A stretch of 64,000 nucleotides of DNA from CAZYMI01 sp964648505 (GCA_964648505.1 CAZYMI010000004.1:62001-126000), one strand, 5' to 3'; counted from the first letter of the stretch, positions 7,741-15,337 are shown. The notes: generated by a model not told the origin, from the letters alone. Program-made: numbers and translations.

Positions 7741-9056
7741 TCGAACATCGGCTTACTTTTACAAGGATCAACATAAGGATCAGCAACAGGAAGGCCGATA
7801 ATAAGCCCCTCATAAGCTGCTTCAATCTGTTCTTTTGTGGCTTTTCCATCGACAAAGCCTGTCTGGGCGGATCCTACTAAAAAACGTTTGCCTGATTTTA
7901 ACATCAAGGAATGATTTACCTCTGCTGCGCTTCCTTCTATGTAAGCGTCATCGCCCACAACTACCCCTTGCGCAGAAAAACTGATAATCCGAATATGGGG
8001 CTTCGCCGTTTTAAAATTTTCGGGCGGGCGAGCGTTTACAACAAGCTGAATACGCCCATCATCAAGAACAAAAAGATTATTAACGTTATATCTAAAATTT
8101 CCGACGGCAAAACGTTGCCAGGTTGGGTTACCCACGCTATCCACTTTTAAAAGCATGGCTGCAGCAGGCCCGCCATCAGCCGGGTGAGATTCGCCACCAA
8201 GAATAAAGGATTTATCAGCAAGCATCGCCCCTGCTGATAAAGCCGCTTCTACTCCCCGAGGATAAGTTTTTTGCCAAACCATGCCACCATCTTTTGTTAA
8301 TTGCATGACCCAGCCCCCTGTGCGCTGCGCATCAATTTGAATTTTCCCAAGGCCAATCATAGTGCCGTCTGGCAGGGCCAATAACTTATTCATCTGGTTG
8401 GGAATGCCGGGCAGATAAGCCCTTTTCCATTTCTGTTCACCATCTGGGCCAATGGCATAGAGAATCGTAAAGTTATCATTCTCAACTTTACGGTTTTTTG
8501 ACCATGCCATCAGATAGGCTGTATCATCGGTGCCTGCCAGAAAATCATACGCCGTCAGGTCGTACCCTTCTTCCCGAAATATTTTTTGCTTAATAATATT
8601 CCCTTTTTTATCATAGACCCCTATCTGGACTGCTTGCGCACCATCATCTGCAACCATTTCCCCGGCTGTTAAAAAACCAACGCCAAACGGAATAGCAGCG
8701 CGCTGCGCTTTCAACTTTTCATGAACAATGCGTTCTTCCTTAACAACACGACCCCGATTATCAATTAAAGCTGTTATCGTCTCTAAGGTACCTTTTCCTT
8801 CTTCAGGCGCACTGTCGCCAAATACTGCCAGATTTCCATCTGCGGCAGGGTACGCGGCAATCAGCCTGTCAAAACCGGGATCCCCGACAAGGGTTCGGTA
8901 ATCCGTGCTTGCGCCAAACACAGGCAGCCTTAAGGGTATAATCACTTCATAAGGGCTGGAACATCGGTCATCTTGCTGACGCTGTGCTGCAGTTTGCGCC
9001 AGCGCAGTAAAGGCAGGGCACATCATCAAGGCTACGATCAGGGTCATTCTTAACAT
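7737..9056 (-). CDS. Secreted propeller-like protein of unknown function
   Basis: I do not recognise a named family. The 439-residue product (from ATG 9056) begins MLRMTLIVALMMCPAFTALA-Q, a clear Sec signal peptide, so it is periplasmic or outer-membrane associated. The mature part shows recurring units of about 50 residues containing a Gly-Trp or Val-Trp and a following strand, for example GGWVMQLTKDGGMVWQKTY and LLKVDSVGNPTWQRF. Such repeats resemble those in quinoprotein-like or delta-60-repeat beta-propellers. An upstream in-frame start at 9101 would place 15 residues ahead of the signal peptide and is less likely. It is translationally coupled to rluD, but no functional link is known. 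Confidence 0.7.
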   Translation of the reverse strand: MLRMTLIVALMMCPAFTALAQTAAQRQQDDRCSSPYEVIIPLRLPVFGASTDYRTLVGDPGFDRLIAAYPAADGNLAVFGDSAPEEGKGTLETITALIDNRGRVVKEERIVHEKLKAQRAAIPFGVGFLTAGEMVADDGAQAVQIGVYDKKGNIIKQKIFREEGYDLTAYDFLAGTDDTAYLMAWSKNRKVENDNFTILYAIGPDGEQKWKRAYLPGIPNQMNKLLALPDGTMIGLGKIQIDAQRTGGWVMQLTKDGGMVWQKTYPRGVEAALSAGAMLADKSFILGGESHPADGGPAAAMLLKVDSVGNPTWQRFAVGNFRYNVNNLFVLDDGRIQLVVNARPPENFKTAKPHIRIISFSAQGVVVGDDAYIEGSAAEVNHSLMLKSGKRFLVGSAQTGFVDGKATKEQIEAAYEGLIIGLPVADPYVDPCKSKPMFE

Positions 9057-9211
9057 AGGTCCAGCATAAATCGTACCGCGCGAGAAAGATAGTAATGTCA
9101 TAAAAACATTCGGCTATCAGGCCATATGTGTGATAAGTCCTCAAGCCGATTGGTCTGACGGGCGAATCCTGTATAAATATGTTTGCTTATAAACCTGACA
9201 CAATGCCCTTC

Positions 9212-10264
9212 ATGAATATTGTTCTTGCCACCGATGCCTGGAGCCCGCAAGTCAACGGGGTTGTAACAACATATAAAAATCTGATCAGCGCCTTGGAAGC
9301 TCAAGGCCATAGGGTTATCCTGATTACCCCTTTGGATTTTAAAACCATCCCTTTTCCGTTTTATCCTGACATTAGACTTGCTTTTTTTCCACAACGAAAA
9401 ATTCATACTGTTATGAAGACCTTAAAAGCAGATGCAGTGCATATTGCAACAGAAGGGCCTATTGGCTGGTCAATGCGCAGCTATTGTTTGAATCGAAACA
9501 TTCCTTTTTCCACATCTTATCACACACACTTTCCAGACTATGCTGCTGCTTGGGCTGAAAAGCATAATCTGAGTTTTTTGAAAAAATCTCTTCGTGCTCT
9601 TGCGATCAAGATTTTTCGGCATTTTCACAACGCAGCTCATGCCATATTTGTTGCCACACCTTCACTAAACCGTGAACTTAAAAACTGGAATTTTTCTGCC
9701 CGTATGGTTGCACTTGGGCGCGGCGTTGATAAAAATATCTTTTTTCCTGATGACCAAACACCCCCCCTTGAAGGCCGAAAGCCTGTGGCAATCTATGTGG
9801 GTCGCGTTTCCACTGAAAAAAATCTTCCTGCTTTTTTAAATATGCCCTGGTCAGGCGAAAAAATTATCGTGGGCGATGGCCCGGACCGATTATCCCTTGA
9901 ACGCCAATACCCACAAGCCACCTTTACAGGTGTTAAAAGCGGGCGCGCACTAGGGGATGCGTTCAGGTCGGCTGATATTTTTGTTTTTCCGTCTAAAACA
10001 GACACGTTCGGCATGGTTATGATTGAAGCAATGGCCTGCGGTCTTCCTGTTGCAGGCTATGCGCATGTCACAGGCCCGCAAGATATTATTACCGAACCTT
10101 TTTTAGGTGTAATCGACGATGACCTTGGCATAGCCGCGCAAAAAGCATTGATGCTTGTTAATACTGATGATCGCCAAAAACGCCTTGCTTATGTGCGCGA
10201 ACATTTTCAATGGGATAAAGTTGCAAAAGAATTTCTTGATGGGATGAGATATGAACCTGCGTAG
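9212..10264 (+). CDS. GT4-family glycosyltransferase, Agt-like (lipid glycosyltransferase candidate)
   Basis: Transfers a sugar from a nucleotide donor, here probably onto diacylglycerol at the inner membrane. The 350-residue protein begins MNIVLATDAWSPQVNGVVTT, the N-terminal loop of GT4 enzymes acting on lipids, with HIATEGPIGW and TSYHTHFPDY downstream. The C-terminal Rossmann domain has YVGRVSTEKN, VGDGPDR and the donor-binding FPSKTDTFGMVMIEAMACG, with the EX7E-type glutamates. ATG 9212 matches family starts; ATG 9203 is also possible, and the longer frame from 9179 would begin at or before the predicted transcript start. The gene overlaps the metallophosphoesterase by 14 nt. This pair matches the agt-plcP order of alphaproteobacteria that swap phospholipids for glycolipids. 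The specific acceptor is inferred from context. Confidence 0.8.
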   Translation: MNIVLATDAWSPQVNGVVTTYKNLISALEAQGHRVILITPLDFKTIPFPFYPDIRLAFFPQRKIHTVMKTLKADAVHIATEGPIGWSMRSYCLNRNIPFSTSYHTHFPDYAAAWAEKHNLSFLKKSLRALAIKIFRHFHNAAHAIFVATPSLNRELKNWNFSARMVALGRGVDKNIFFPDDQTPPLEGRKPVAIYVGRVSTEKNLPAFLNMPWSGEKIIVGDGPDRLSLERQYPQATFTGVKSGRALGDAFRSADIFVFPSKTDTFGMVMIEAMACGLPVAGYAHVTGPQDIITEPFLGVIDDDLGIAAQKALMLVNTDDRQKRLAYVREHFQWDKVAKEFLDGMRYEPA

Positions 10265-11117
10265 CGTTTTTGTTTCTGACTTTCATTTGGGATCTTATAA
10301 AGCCGAGCCCGAAGCTTTAACGTCCTTTATAGAACAGTTAAAATGCGAAAGTCTTTATCTGGTCGGCGATATCATTGATGGCTGGAAGTTAGAACAACGC
10401 TGGCACTGGCCTGAAAGCTACACGCTGCTAATCTCAGCCCTGATACGTTTGCGTGATCGGGGTACAAAAATAATTTATGTCACCGGTAACCATGATGAAA
10501 AAATTCGCATTTTAGGCCCTGTTATTTACGCACTTTTTAAAAGACAACATGGCGTTGATATAACACACCGCATTACACACACAACTGCAGATGGGCGTAA
10601 ATTTGTTGTGATGCACGGCGATCAGTTTGATCGGGCTATTATGAAAGGTGGCATTTCACGCTTATCGGATAAGTTTGTGAACTGGATTGCTGAACGCATT
10701 GGCTTCTGGCGGCACGAAACAATTATGATCGGGGGGCGACGGGAAAAATTTTCATTGTCCAAACTTTTACGGCATTCCGGATATAAGGCAATAAAAACAC
10801 TCAATAGCTTTGAACAATCATTGGAAAAATTTTTTAAATCAAATGATGTCGATGGCTTGATCTGTGGTCATACTCATATTCCTGATATCCGTTTTATCAA
10901 CGGTAAACTATACGGTAATTGCGGATACTGGATGGCCGGATCAAACACCTATATCGCAGAAGATGAAACGGGTCATGTCAGTCTTCATGAATGGCATCAT
11001 CAAGAAAGCTTAAACTTGAGTGAACAAAAAACTTTACCCTGCGCAGAGGCTAAACTTTTAAGTAAGCTAGCAAAAATGATCTGGAACCCTTCGAAAATGT
11101 TGTTTGATGATCCTTAA
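10251..11117 (+). CDS. Calcineurin-like metallophosphoesterase, PlcP-like phospholipase C candidate
   Basis: Predicted metal-dependent phosphodiesterase of the LpxH/COG2908 class. Of 288 residues, the motifs are in order: SDFHLGS (9-15), LVGDIIDGW (37-45), GNHDE (80-84), MHGDQFD (about 121-127) and GHTHIPD (about 206-212). Together they supply the two-metal site. The segment DIIDGWKLEQRWHWP is characteristic of the PlcP group, which removes head groups from phospholipids under phosphate limitation, rather than of LpxH itself. It overlaps the glycosyltransferase by 14 nt, and PlcP making diacylglycerol for Agt is the known logic of that pair. I see no convincing Pho box. UDP-2,3-diacylglucosamine hydrolase remains an alternative. 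Confidence 0.82.
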   Translation: MNLRSVFVSDFHLGSYKAEPEALTSFIEQLKCESLYLVGDIIDGWKLEQRWHWPESYTLLISALIRLRDRGTKIIYVTGNHDEKIRILGPVIYALFKRQHGVDITHRITHTTADGRKFVVMHGDQFDRAIMKGGISRLSDKFVNWIAERIGFWRHETIMIGGRREKFSLSKLLRHSGYKAIKTLNSFEQSLEKFFKSNDVDGLICGHTHIPDIRFINGKLYGNCGYWMAGSNTYIAEDETGHVSLHEWHHQESLNLSEQKTLPCAEAKLLSKLAKMIWNPSKMLFDDP

Positions 11118-11201
11118 ATTTAGACATAATATATCATGTTGTTTGATTTGCACTTGCGCATTCTGCTTTGAACGGATGTATTAATATTTATAAGGAAAAA
11201 A

Positions 11202-11579
11202 ATGGCTAATATTTTACTTGCTGAAGATGATGCGTCCATGCGCCAGTTTCTAACACTGGCACTTGAAAAAGATGGCCATAGCGTTACGGCCGCCCCAGAC
11301 GGACTGACTGCTTTGGCTGAGCTGGAAAAGAATGTGCATTTCGATATGCTTTTGGCTGATATTGTTATGCCGGGCATGGATGGTATTGAACTTTCTCATC
11401 GTGCAACCGCCTTAAAACCCGGGCTGAAGGTCATGTTTATTACTGGTTTTTCAGCAGTCGCCCTATCGCAGCAGGGTCTTATACCGCCCGAAACAGTAAC
11501 GGCGCCCAAAATCATGTCCAAACCCTTTCATCTCTCCCAGCTTGTTGAACAGGTAAACAGTCTGCTGCGCGAGACTTGA
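11202..11579 (+). CDS. cpdR: Single-domain response regulator CpdR
   Basis: Stand-alone receiver domain of 125 residues. In Caulobacter the unphosphorylated form localises ClpXP and primes degradation of cell-cycle substrates. ILLAEDDASMRQFL gives the acidic pocket, Asp53 in LLADIVMPGMDGIEL is the phospho-acceptor, and MFITGFSAVAL with the later K-P (SKPFHL) completes the receiver signature. The stretch around the phospho-acceptor and MFITGF closely matches CpdR rather than other receivers. A clear Shine-Dalgarno (AAGGA) lies 6 nt before the ATG. It stands alone; tRNA-Val follows after 46 nt. No CckA or ChpT gene is visible here. Confidence 0.88.
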   Translation: MANILLAEDDASMRQFLTLALEKDGHSVTAAPDGLTALAELEKNVHFDMLLADIVMPGMDGIELSHRATALKPGLKVMFITGFSAVALSQQGLIPPETVTAPKIMSKPFHLSQLVEQVNSLLRET

Positions 11580-11625
11580 AATTTTCTTCAATTTCTGTCT
11601 TTATCTGCGCTTCCACCGCAAGAGT

Positions 11626-11700
11626 GGGCGGTTAGCTCAGCGGTAGAGCACTTGCTCGACACGCAAGGGGTCACAGGTTCAATCCCTGTACCGCCCACCA
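11626..11700 (+). tRNA. tRNA-Val (GAC)
   Basis: 75-nt cloverleaf. The acceptor arm GGGCGGT (11626-11632) pairs with ACCGCCC (11690-11696), followed by discriminator A and an encoded CCA (11698-11700). The anticodon stem CTTGC/GCAAG (11651-11655, 11663-11667) encloses the loop TCGACAC with anticodon GAC at 11658-11660. The T arm is ACAGG-TTCAATC-CCTGT. A T-run directly follows the CCA. The anticodon reads GUC and, by wobble, GUU valine codons. Confidence 0.97.
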
Positions 11701-11728
11701 TTTTTTAATAGTTTTTTGTCAGAAATTT

Positions 11729-12160
11729 ATGACTAAGATCAGTAGCAGTTCAAACAAAGACCCCCTAAAGTATGAAATAAGCATGCTCCTTGAAAGCTAT
11801 AAATATCTAAAAAATATGCGAGAAAGTGATGATGACTTTTTTAAGAACGCATATATAGAAATTTTTCTCTTGCACTACCGCAATTTAGCTAACTTCTTTG
11901 CTGATAAGAAAAAATACAAAACTGATATTACGTGGGTTGACTATAAAGGCTTGAACTCTAAAGAATTTAGCACTCTAAGAAATGAATTCCAAGAATATAT
12001 CGATAGAAGTGAATGTATTGAAAACATCAACAGAAGACTATCCCATATCACTTCATATAGAGAAAATAAGAATATTGTTTGGCCGCATTGCGAAATGATG
12101 GAGAAAATAAATAACATCATAATGTTTATTAAATCTAACTTTGAAAGCCAGACATGCTAA
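11729..12160 (+). CDS. Small hypothetical protein with HEPN-like motif pattern
   Basis: Not a family I can name. The 143-residue product is helical and charged, and AT-richer than its neighbours. It has the pattern IEIFLLHYRNLANFF (about 48-62) and later INRRLSHITSYR (about 109-120). This pairing of an H-Y-R-N-L helix with a C-terminal R-L-x-H-I-T helix recurs in small HEPN-like proteins, some of them linked to abortive infection or toxin-antitoxin loci. It lies 28 nt after tRNA-Val, a common insertion site, and its stop overlaps the pyrF start by 7 nt. No partner antitoxin is seen. The ORF is likely real; the fold is a guess from motif spacing. Confidence 0.6.
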   Translation: MTKISSSSNKDPLKYEISMLLESYKYLKNMRESDDDFFKNAYIEIFLLHYRNLANFFADKKKYKTDITWVDYKGLNSKEFSTLRNEFQEYIDRSECIENINRRLSHITSYRENKNIVWPHCEMMEKINNIIMFIKSNFESQTC

Positions 12161-12987
12161 ACGCCAAACTCACATCCCTCATCCAAAAGCACTCTGCGCT
12201 GTGCGTTGGCATTGACCCCACTGCGGGCGTGATGCAGAAATGGGGTTTGCCAGACACACTTGAAGGCCTTAAAAAATTTGCAGGCACGATGGCGGATGTG
12301 TGCGCGGGCCGCATTGCAATCATCAAACCACAAGTCGCGTATTTTGAACGCTTCGGGCCAGATGGTTTTACAGTGCTGCGCGATATGTGCCGGATCATCC
12401 GTGCGAAAGACACGCTTATTTTATATGACGCCAAGCGCGGCGATATTGGTTCTACAAATGAAGGTTATGCGCAAGCATGGCTAGGCAATGACAGCCCGTT
12501 CCAAGGTGATTTTTTAACTGTGAATCCGTATTTAGGTTTTGGGTCTTTGCAACCTTATCTTGATCACACACATAAAACTGGAACAGGTTTATTTGTGCTG
12601 GTGCGCACATCCAACCCCGAAAGCGCAACACTGCAAGATGCTGTGTGTGCCAATGGCCGCACTGTTGCTTTATCTTTATGTGACGATATCACATCTTATA
12701 ATTCCAAAACCTACGGTGATGATATTGGCGCAATTGGCGCAGTTATCGGTGCAACGCTCAAAAATATCAACACGATTACAGATGCTTTGCCGCATTCATT
12801 ATTACTCGCCCCGGGCATTGGCGCACAAGGCGCTACATTTGAAGATGTGAAAAATGTTTTCGGTATGCACACCCCGCGCGTTGTGCCGAACCTCGCACGA
12901 TCCATTTTAATGGCAGGGCCAGACCCAGATAAAATTGCTGCTGCCATTACGGACGCGCAAAATCAAACGCGAGCACTGCTGACTTAA
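12154..12987 (+). CDS. pyrF: Orotidine 5'-phosphate decarboxylase (type 2)
   Basis: Last step of de novo UMP synthesis, converting OMP to UMP. The 277-residue length marks the longer type 2 group rather than the roughly 230-residue type 1. The catalytic tetrad region is YDAKRGDIGST (Asp92, Lys94, Asp97), with VGIDPTAG at the N-terminus binding substrate. LLAPGIGAQGAT and the C-terminal R-SILMAG supply phosphate contacts. Its ATG lies inside the end of the preceding small ORF (7-nt overlap), so it may share that transcript. A palindromic repeat begins directly after the stop codon. Confidence 0.93.
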   Translation: MLNAKLTSLIQKHSALCVGIDPTAGVMQKWGLPDTLEGLKKFAGTMADVCAGRIAIIKPQVAYFERFGPDGFTVLRDMCRIIRAKDTLILYDAKRGDIGSTNEGYAQAWLGNDSPFQGDFLTVNPYLGFGSLQPYLDHTHKTGTGLFVLVRTSNPESATLQDAVCANGRTVALSLCDDITSYNSKTYGDDIGAIGAVIGATLKNINTITDALPHSLLLAPGIGAQGATFEDVKNVFGMHTPRVVPNLARSILMAGPDPDKIAAAITDAQNQTRALLT

Positions 12988-13066
12988 CGGGCACACAAAA
13001 GCTTCGTTTTTTGTATCCCCAACTTCGGGCTTCAGGGACATGAAAAGCGCAACCTTCGTGTCCTCG
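12988..13066. repeat. Compound palindromic repeat, copy 1
   Basis: Two hairpin-forming units follow the pyrF stop. Unit A contains ACAAAAGCTTCGTTTTTTGT (12995-13014), of which an exact reverse complement lies at 14743-14762; flanking GGG-CAC and GTATCCC extend the stem. Unit B (13035-13066) reads GGGACATGAAAAGCGCAACC and then TTCGTGTCCTCGC, with GGACA and TGTCC as ends; a diverged copy lies at 14694-14727. Both units carry GGACA/TGTCC-like termini. The rest of this 268-bp gap to the next gene is AT-rich, and I see no further structure in it. Confidence 0.75.
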
Positions 13067-13255
13067 CAGTGTGTTTGTAATATTTTCATATTCAATTTTT
13101 TGTTGTTACCATTTTGTATTTATATAAAATTCGAAACGATTTTCTTACACTTGCGATAATAAGCTGGTGAATTTATCCCCAATCTGAAGTATACTGAAAT
13201 GACAGTTTGTTGCTTTCGCGGGTTCCCGCATCCTTAACTCTCACGAGTATTCATC

Positions 13256-13936
13256 ATGGTTCGACTTTTTGCACTTAGTCTGATTGCGTCACTTGGTCTG
13301 ATCGCGCCATTTGGTTTTCTAAGTGCGCCCATCGCTCAAGCGGCTGATATAATTCCTGCAAAAACACTAACAGCAGGCGCCGCTAATGTTGAAGCAGTTA
13401 CGCCTGATCTACCGCAAGCTGCGGCTTATCCCATGATACGTATTACACCTGACAAGCTGGAACTTGTTCATTTTGACCAAGATGCAGTGTCTGTTCTTGT
13501 AGGCAATTCCAAACACTTAAACGTTGTTCTTGATACGCCACGTACGGCTGTGCTTGTGCCGCGCGAACCAGGATCAACATCCTTCACAGCCCTCAATGCC
13601 AAGGGTGAAATTATTATGGAGCGTCACGTTATCATCGCAAGCCCGAAAAAAGATTATGTGCGCGTTCGCAGATCATGCGCTAATGCTGAAAGCGGCAAAT
13701 CATGTCAAGAATACTCTGTTTTCTTCTGCCCTGATATGTGCCACAAAGTAGCTGTTCAACAAGATGTGGATGCCAGCAGAGTTGTGGATGTACCTGATAT
13801 AGCGCCTTCAAATATTGGTTCAATTCCGGAATCAGATATTCCGCAGGTGGCTGCACAAGACCCAAACCTTCCGCCGCCCGCCCCTTCTGAACCACCATCT
13901 AATGCAACGCCTGATAGTAACAACCAACTTAACTGA
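13256..13936 (+). CDS. Secreted protein with CpaC-type pilus assembly N-terminal domain
   Basis: Of 226 residues, 1-30 are a Sec signal peptide ending AQA-A. Residues about 60-140 match the N-terminal domain that precedes the secretin in CpaC/RcpA proteins: ITPDKLELVHFDQDAVSVLV, VVLDTPRTAVLVPREPGST and AKGEIIMERHVIIASP. No secretin domain follows. Instead there is a short cysteine-bearing segment (RRSCAN, SCQEYSVFFCPDMC; four to five Cys, probably disulphide bonded) and a Pro/Asn-rich tail. It is probably periplasmic and may interact with the Tad outer-membrane channel encoded about 23 kb away. The TadD-like lipoprotein gene follows after 7 nt, so they form a pair. Confidence 0.78.
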   Translation: MVRLFALSLIASLGLIAPFGFLSAPIAQAADIIPAKTLTAGAANVEAVTPDLPQAAAYPMIRITPDKLELVHFDQDAVSVLVGNSKHLNVVLDTPRTAVLVPREPGSTSFTALNAKGEIIMERHVIIASPKKDYVRVRRSCANAESGKSCQEYSVFFCPDMCHKVAVQQDVDASRVVDVPDIAPSNIGSIPESDIPQVAAQDPNLPPPAPSEPPSNATPDSNNQLN

Positions 13937-13943
13937 TACAAAC

Positions 13944-14663
13944 ATGACACGCACATTACTTTTAATCGCCGCTTCGTCTCTTGCTTTAGCGGCCTGCGCC
14001 ACAGGGTCTGCCACAAATAATTCGACCCCCTATTCAAGCAAAGTTGATGCCGCCCTTGACCGTGCCGCATCACGCGCCAATGCATCTGGTGGCTCAGAAG
14101 CTTCTTTGTCTTTCCTTGAGCAGCTTTATAAGCGCAACCCGTCTAATGTTGAATCGACCGTAAAATATGCGCGTGCGCTGCGTGATTCAGGCAACAGCTT
14201 AAAAGCAGCCACCATTTTGGCCCCGCTTGCAACCGGCCCCAAGGCCACATCAGATCTTAAAACAGAATATGCCTCTATTTTACTGACACAAGGAAACTTC
14301 AAACAGGCCGAAAAAATCGCTCGTGATGCGATTACACAAGATGAAAAAAACTATCGTGCTTTTCAAACGCTTGGCATTGCCCTTGATGCGCAGGAATTTT
14401 ACCCTCAGGCCGAAGTTGCTTTTCGTAAGGCGCTTGAAATGTGGCAAGGTGACCCTGTGCCAATTTTAAACAATCTGGCGCTTAATCTTGCCAACCAAGA
14501 CCGCCTTTCAGAATCAATCGAAATCTTGCAAAAAGCACAGGCTTCTGCCCCGGGGCGTCAGGATATTGAACGCAACTTGCGGATCATTCAGACCTTGAAT
14601 GAAACATCTGCGGTCTCCCAGCCTAAAAGGCCAACATCCAAACCAAAGATTTCAGTAAATTAA
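13944..14663 (+). CDS. TadD-like TPR lipoprotein
   Basis: Residues 1-18 (MTRTLLLIAASSLALAAC) form a lipoprotein signal with lipobox LAAC, so the 239-residue product is predicted to be lipid-anchored. Residues about 45-215 hold TPR units (for example SFLEQLYKRNPSNVESTVKYA, here split as SFLEQLYK and NPSNVESTVKYA; YASILLTQGNFKQAEKIA; YRAFQTLGIALDAQ). TadD proteins of Tad pilus systems have this design and help secretin or pilus assembly. The main Tad cluster in this window has no tadD, so this is a good candidate. ATG 13944 is chosen because it begins the signal peptide. A longer frame from 13815 only shadows the upstream gene. Confidence 0.78.
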   Translation: MTRTLLLIAASSLALAACATGSATNNSTPYSSKVDAALDRAASRANASGGSEASLSFLEQLYKRNPSNVESTVKYARALRDSGNSLKAATILAPLATGPKATSDLKTEYASILLTQGNFKQAEKIARDAITQDEKNYRAFQTLGIALDAQEFYPQAEVAFRKALEMWQGDPVPILNNLALNLANQDRLSESIEILQKAQASAPGRQDIERNLRIIQTLNETSAVSQPKRPTSKPKISVN

Positions 14664-14693
14664 ACCTCGCTTCTGGTACTCATCGTTTATTTT

Positions 14694-14766
14694 GGGAACA
14701 GTAAAAGCGCAGCCTTCCTATCCCCGCTATCAAAAAAAGGACACAAAAAACGAAGCTTTTGTGTCC
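14694..14766. repeat. Compound palindromic repeat, copy 2 (inverted order)
   Basis: Unit B-like sequence GGGAACAGTAAAAGCGCAGC (start 14694) is followed by unit A in reverse complement. GGACACAAAA (14739-14748) pairs with TTTTGTGTCC (14757-14766) around an AACGAAGC loop. The 20-nt core at 14743-14762 is an exact reverse complement of 12995-13014. It lies about 30 nt after the TPR gene stop. No T-run follows, so it is not a simple terminator. Confidence 0.75.
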
Positions 14767-14799
14767 CTCCTTATGATCTTGGGGGTCGTAAAAACAAGT

Positions 14800-14828
14800 T
14801 TGACAAACTAGGAATAATGTCCTATATT
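14800..14828 (+). promoter_or_regulatory. Near-consensus sigma-70 promoter
   Basis: TTGACA (14800-14805, perfect -35) and TATATT (14823-14828, five of six -10 matches) are 17 bp apart. No coding start lies close downstream, which points to a non-coding transcript beginning near 14834. Confidence 0.8.
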
Positions 14829-14833
14829 AATTG

Positions 14834-14927
14834 TGTGATGTTGCAACACACCGCGCTTGTGCCCTAAAGCACCGGCAAGTCTGCCCGACTGGAACAAGGC
14901 AAAACCCTGTGCGCAGGTGCCTTTTTT
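14834..14927 (+). ncRNA. Candidate small RNA of about 94 nt, family not recognised
   Basis: Bounded by the strong promoter at 14800-14828 and an intrinsic terminator at 14898-14927, with no ORF of note inside. Visible structure: the 10-bp palindrome TGTTGCAACA near the 5' end, a hairpin with GTGC/GCAC arms around CCTAAA, and an enclosing CTTG/CAAG pair, then a single-stranded GTCTGCCCGACTGGAAC segment before the terminator. It lacks the GGAAGGAAGCAGCC-type core of SRP RNA and the cobalamin riboswitch boxes. A constitutive regulatory RNA is the simplest reading. Boundaries are accurate to a few bases. Confidence 0.6.
14898..14927 (+). terminator. Intrinsic terminator of the small RNA
   Basis: GGCA (14898-14901) and CCTG (14906-14909) pair with CAGG (14914-14917) and TGCC (14918-14921), with a TGCG loop and a four-base bulge, followed by six T (14922-14927). 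Confidence 0.65.
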
Positions 14928-15337
14928 ACAAAGGAAAAACAATCTTTCTCACAAAAGACACAAAAAAAAGAAGAACAAAAAGTTTTAGCACTCTGGGGAC
15001 AGTATAAGGCTCCGCACACCATCTTCCTGGCTGCACAAAAAAAACTAGTTTTGATGTCACCTTAAAAAGGCTCGGGGATGGTATACAGCCCCGAAAATCA
15101 CCAAAGTTACTTGTTAAAACTCAGAGGCTTTATGGCGTCTTCGATATGCTTTATGCATAAAAAATGCATAGTTGTGTATTTTTTATAGATTATTTTAAGT
15201 CTTTGAAAAAATAATGCTTTTTTCTGTTTTTCTTTGTTGCAATACGGAAAATAATTATGGTAAACATAATCTACCGAAGCGAAAACTTCGGTGGGGAATA
15301 AGAACTTAAACGTGTGAGAAACAACAGGAGACTTACA
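14928..15337. other. AT-rich intergenic region with degenerate repeats and hairpins
   Basis: No gene is supported here. Two related 20-nt segments, at 14996-15015 and 15073-15092, match at about 15 positions and share GGGGA, GTATA and a CCG end; the second forms a TCGGGG/CCCCGA stem. AAAACTAGTTTT near 15041-15052 is a perfect palindrome. Further right, ATTATG/CATAAT (15254-15270) and ACCGAAG/CTTCGGT (15273-15292) are two adjacent hairpins directly upstream of the small peptide gene. TTGTTG-16-TATGGT around 15235-15262 is a weak candidate promoter. Confidence 0.5.

Noticed and set aside
14834..14927. SRP (4.5S) RNA, cobalamin riboswitch or tmRNA for the small RNA
   Set aside because: The SRP apical core, cobalamin boxes and tRNA-like domain are all missing.
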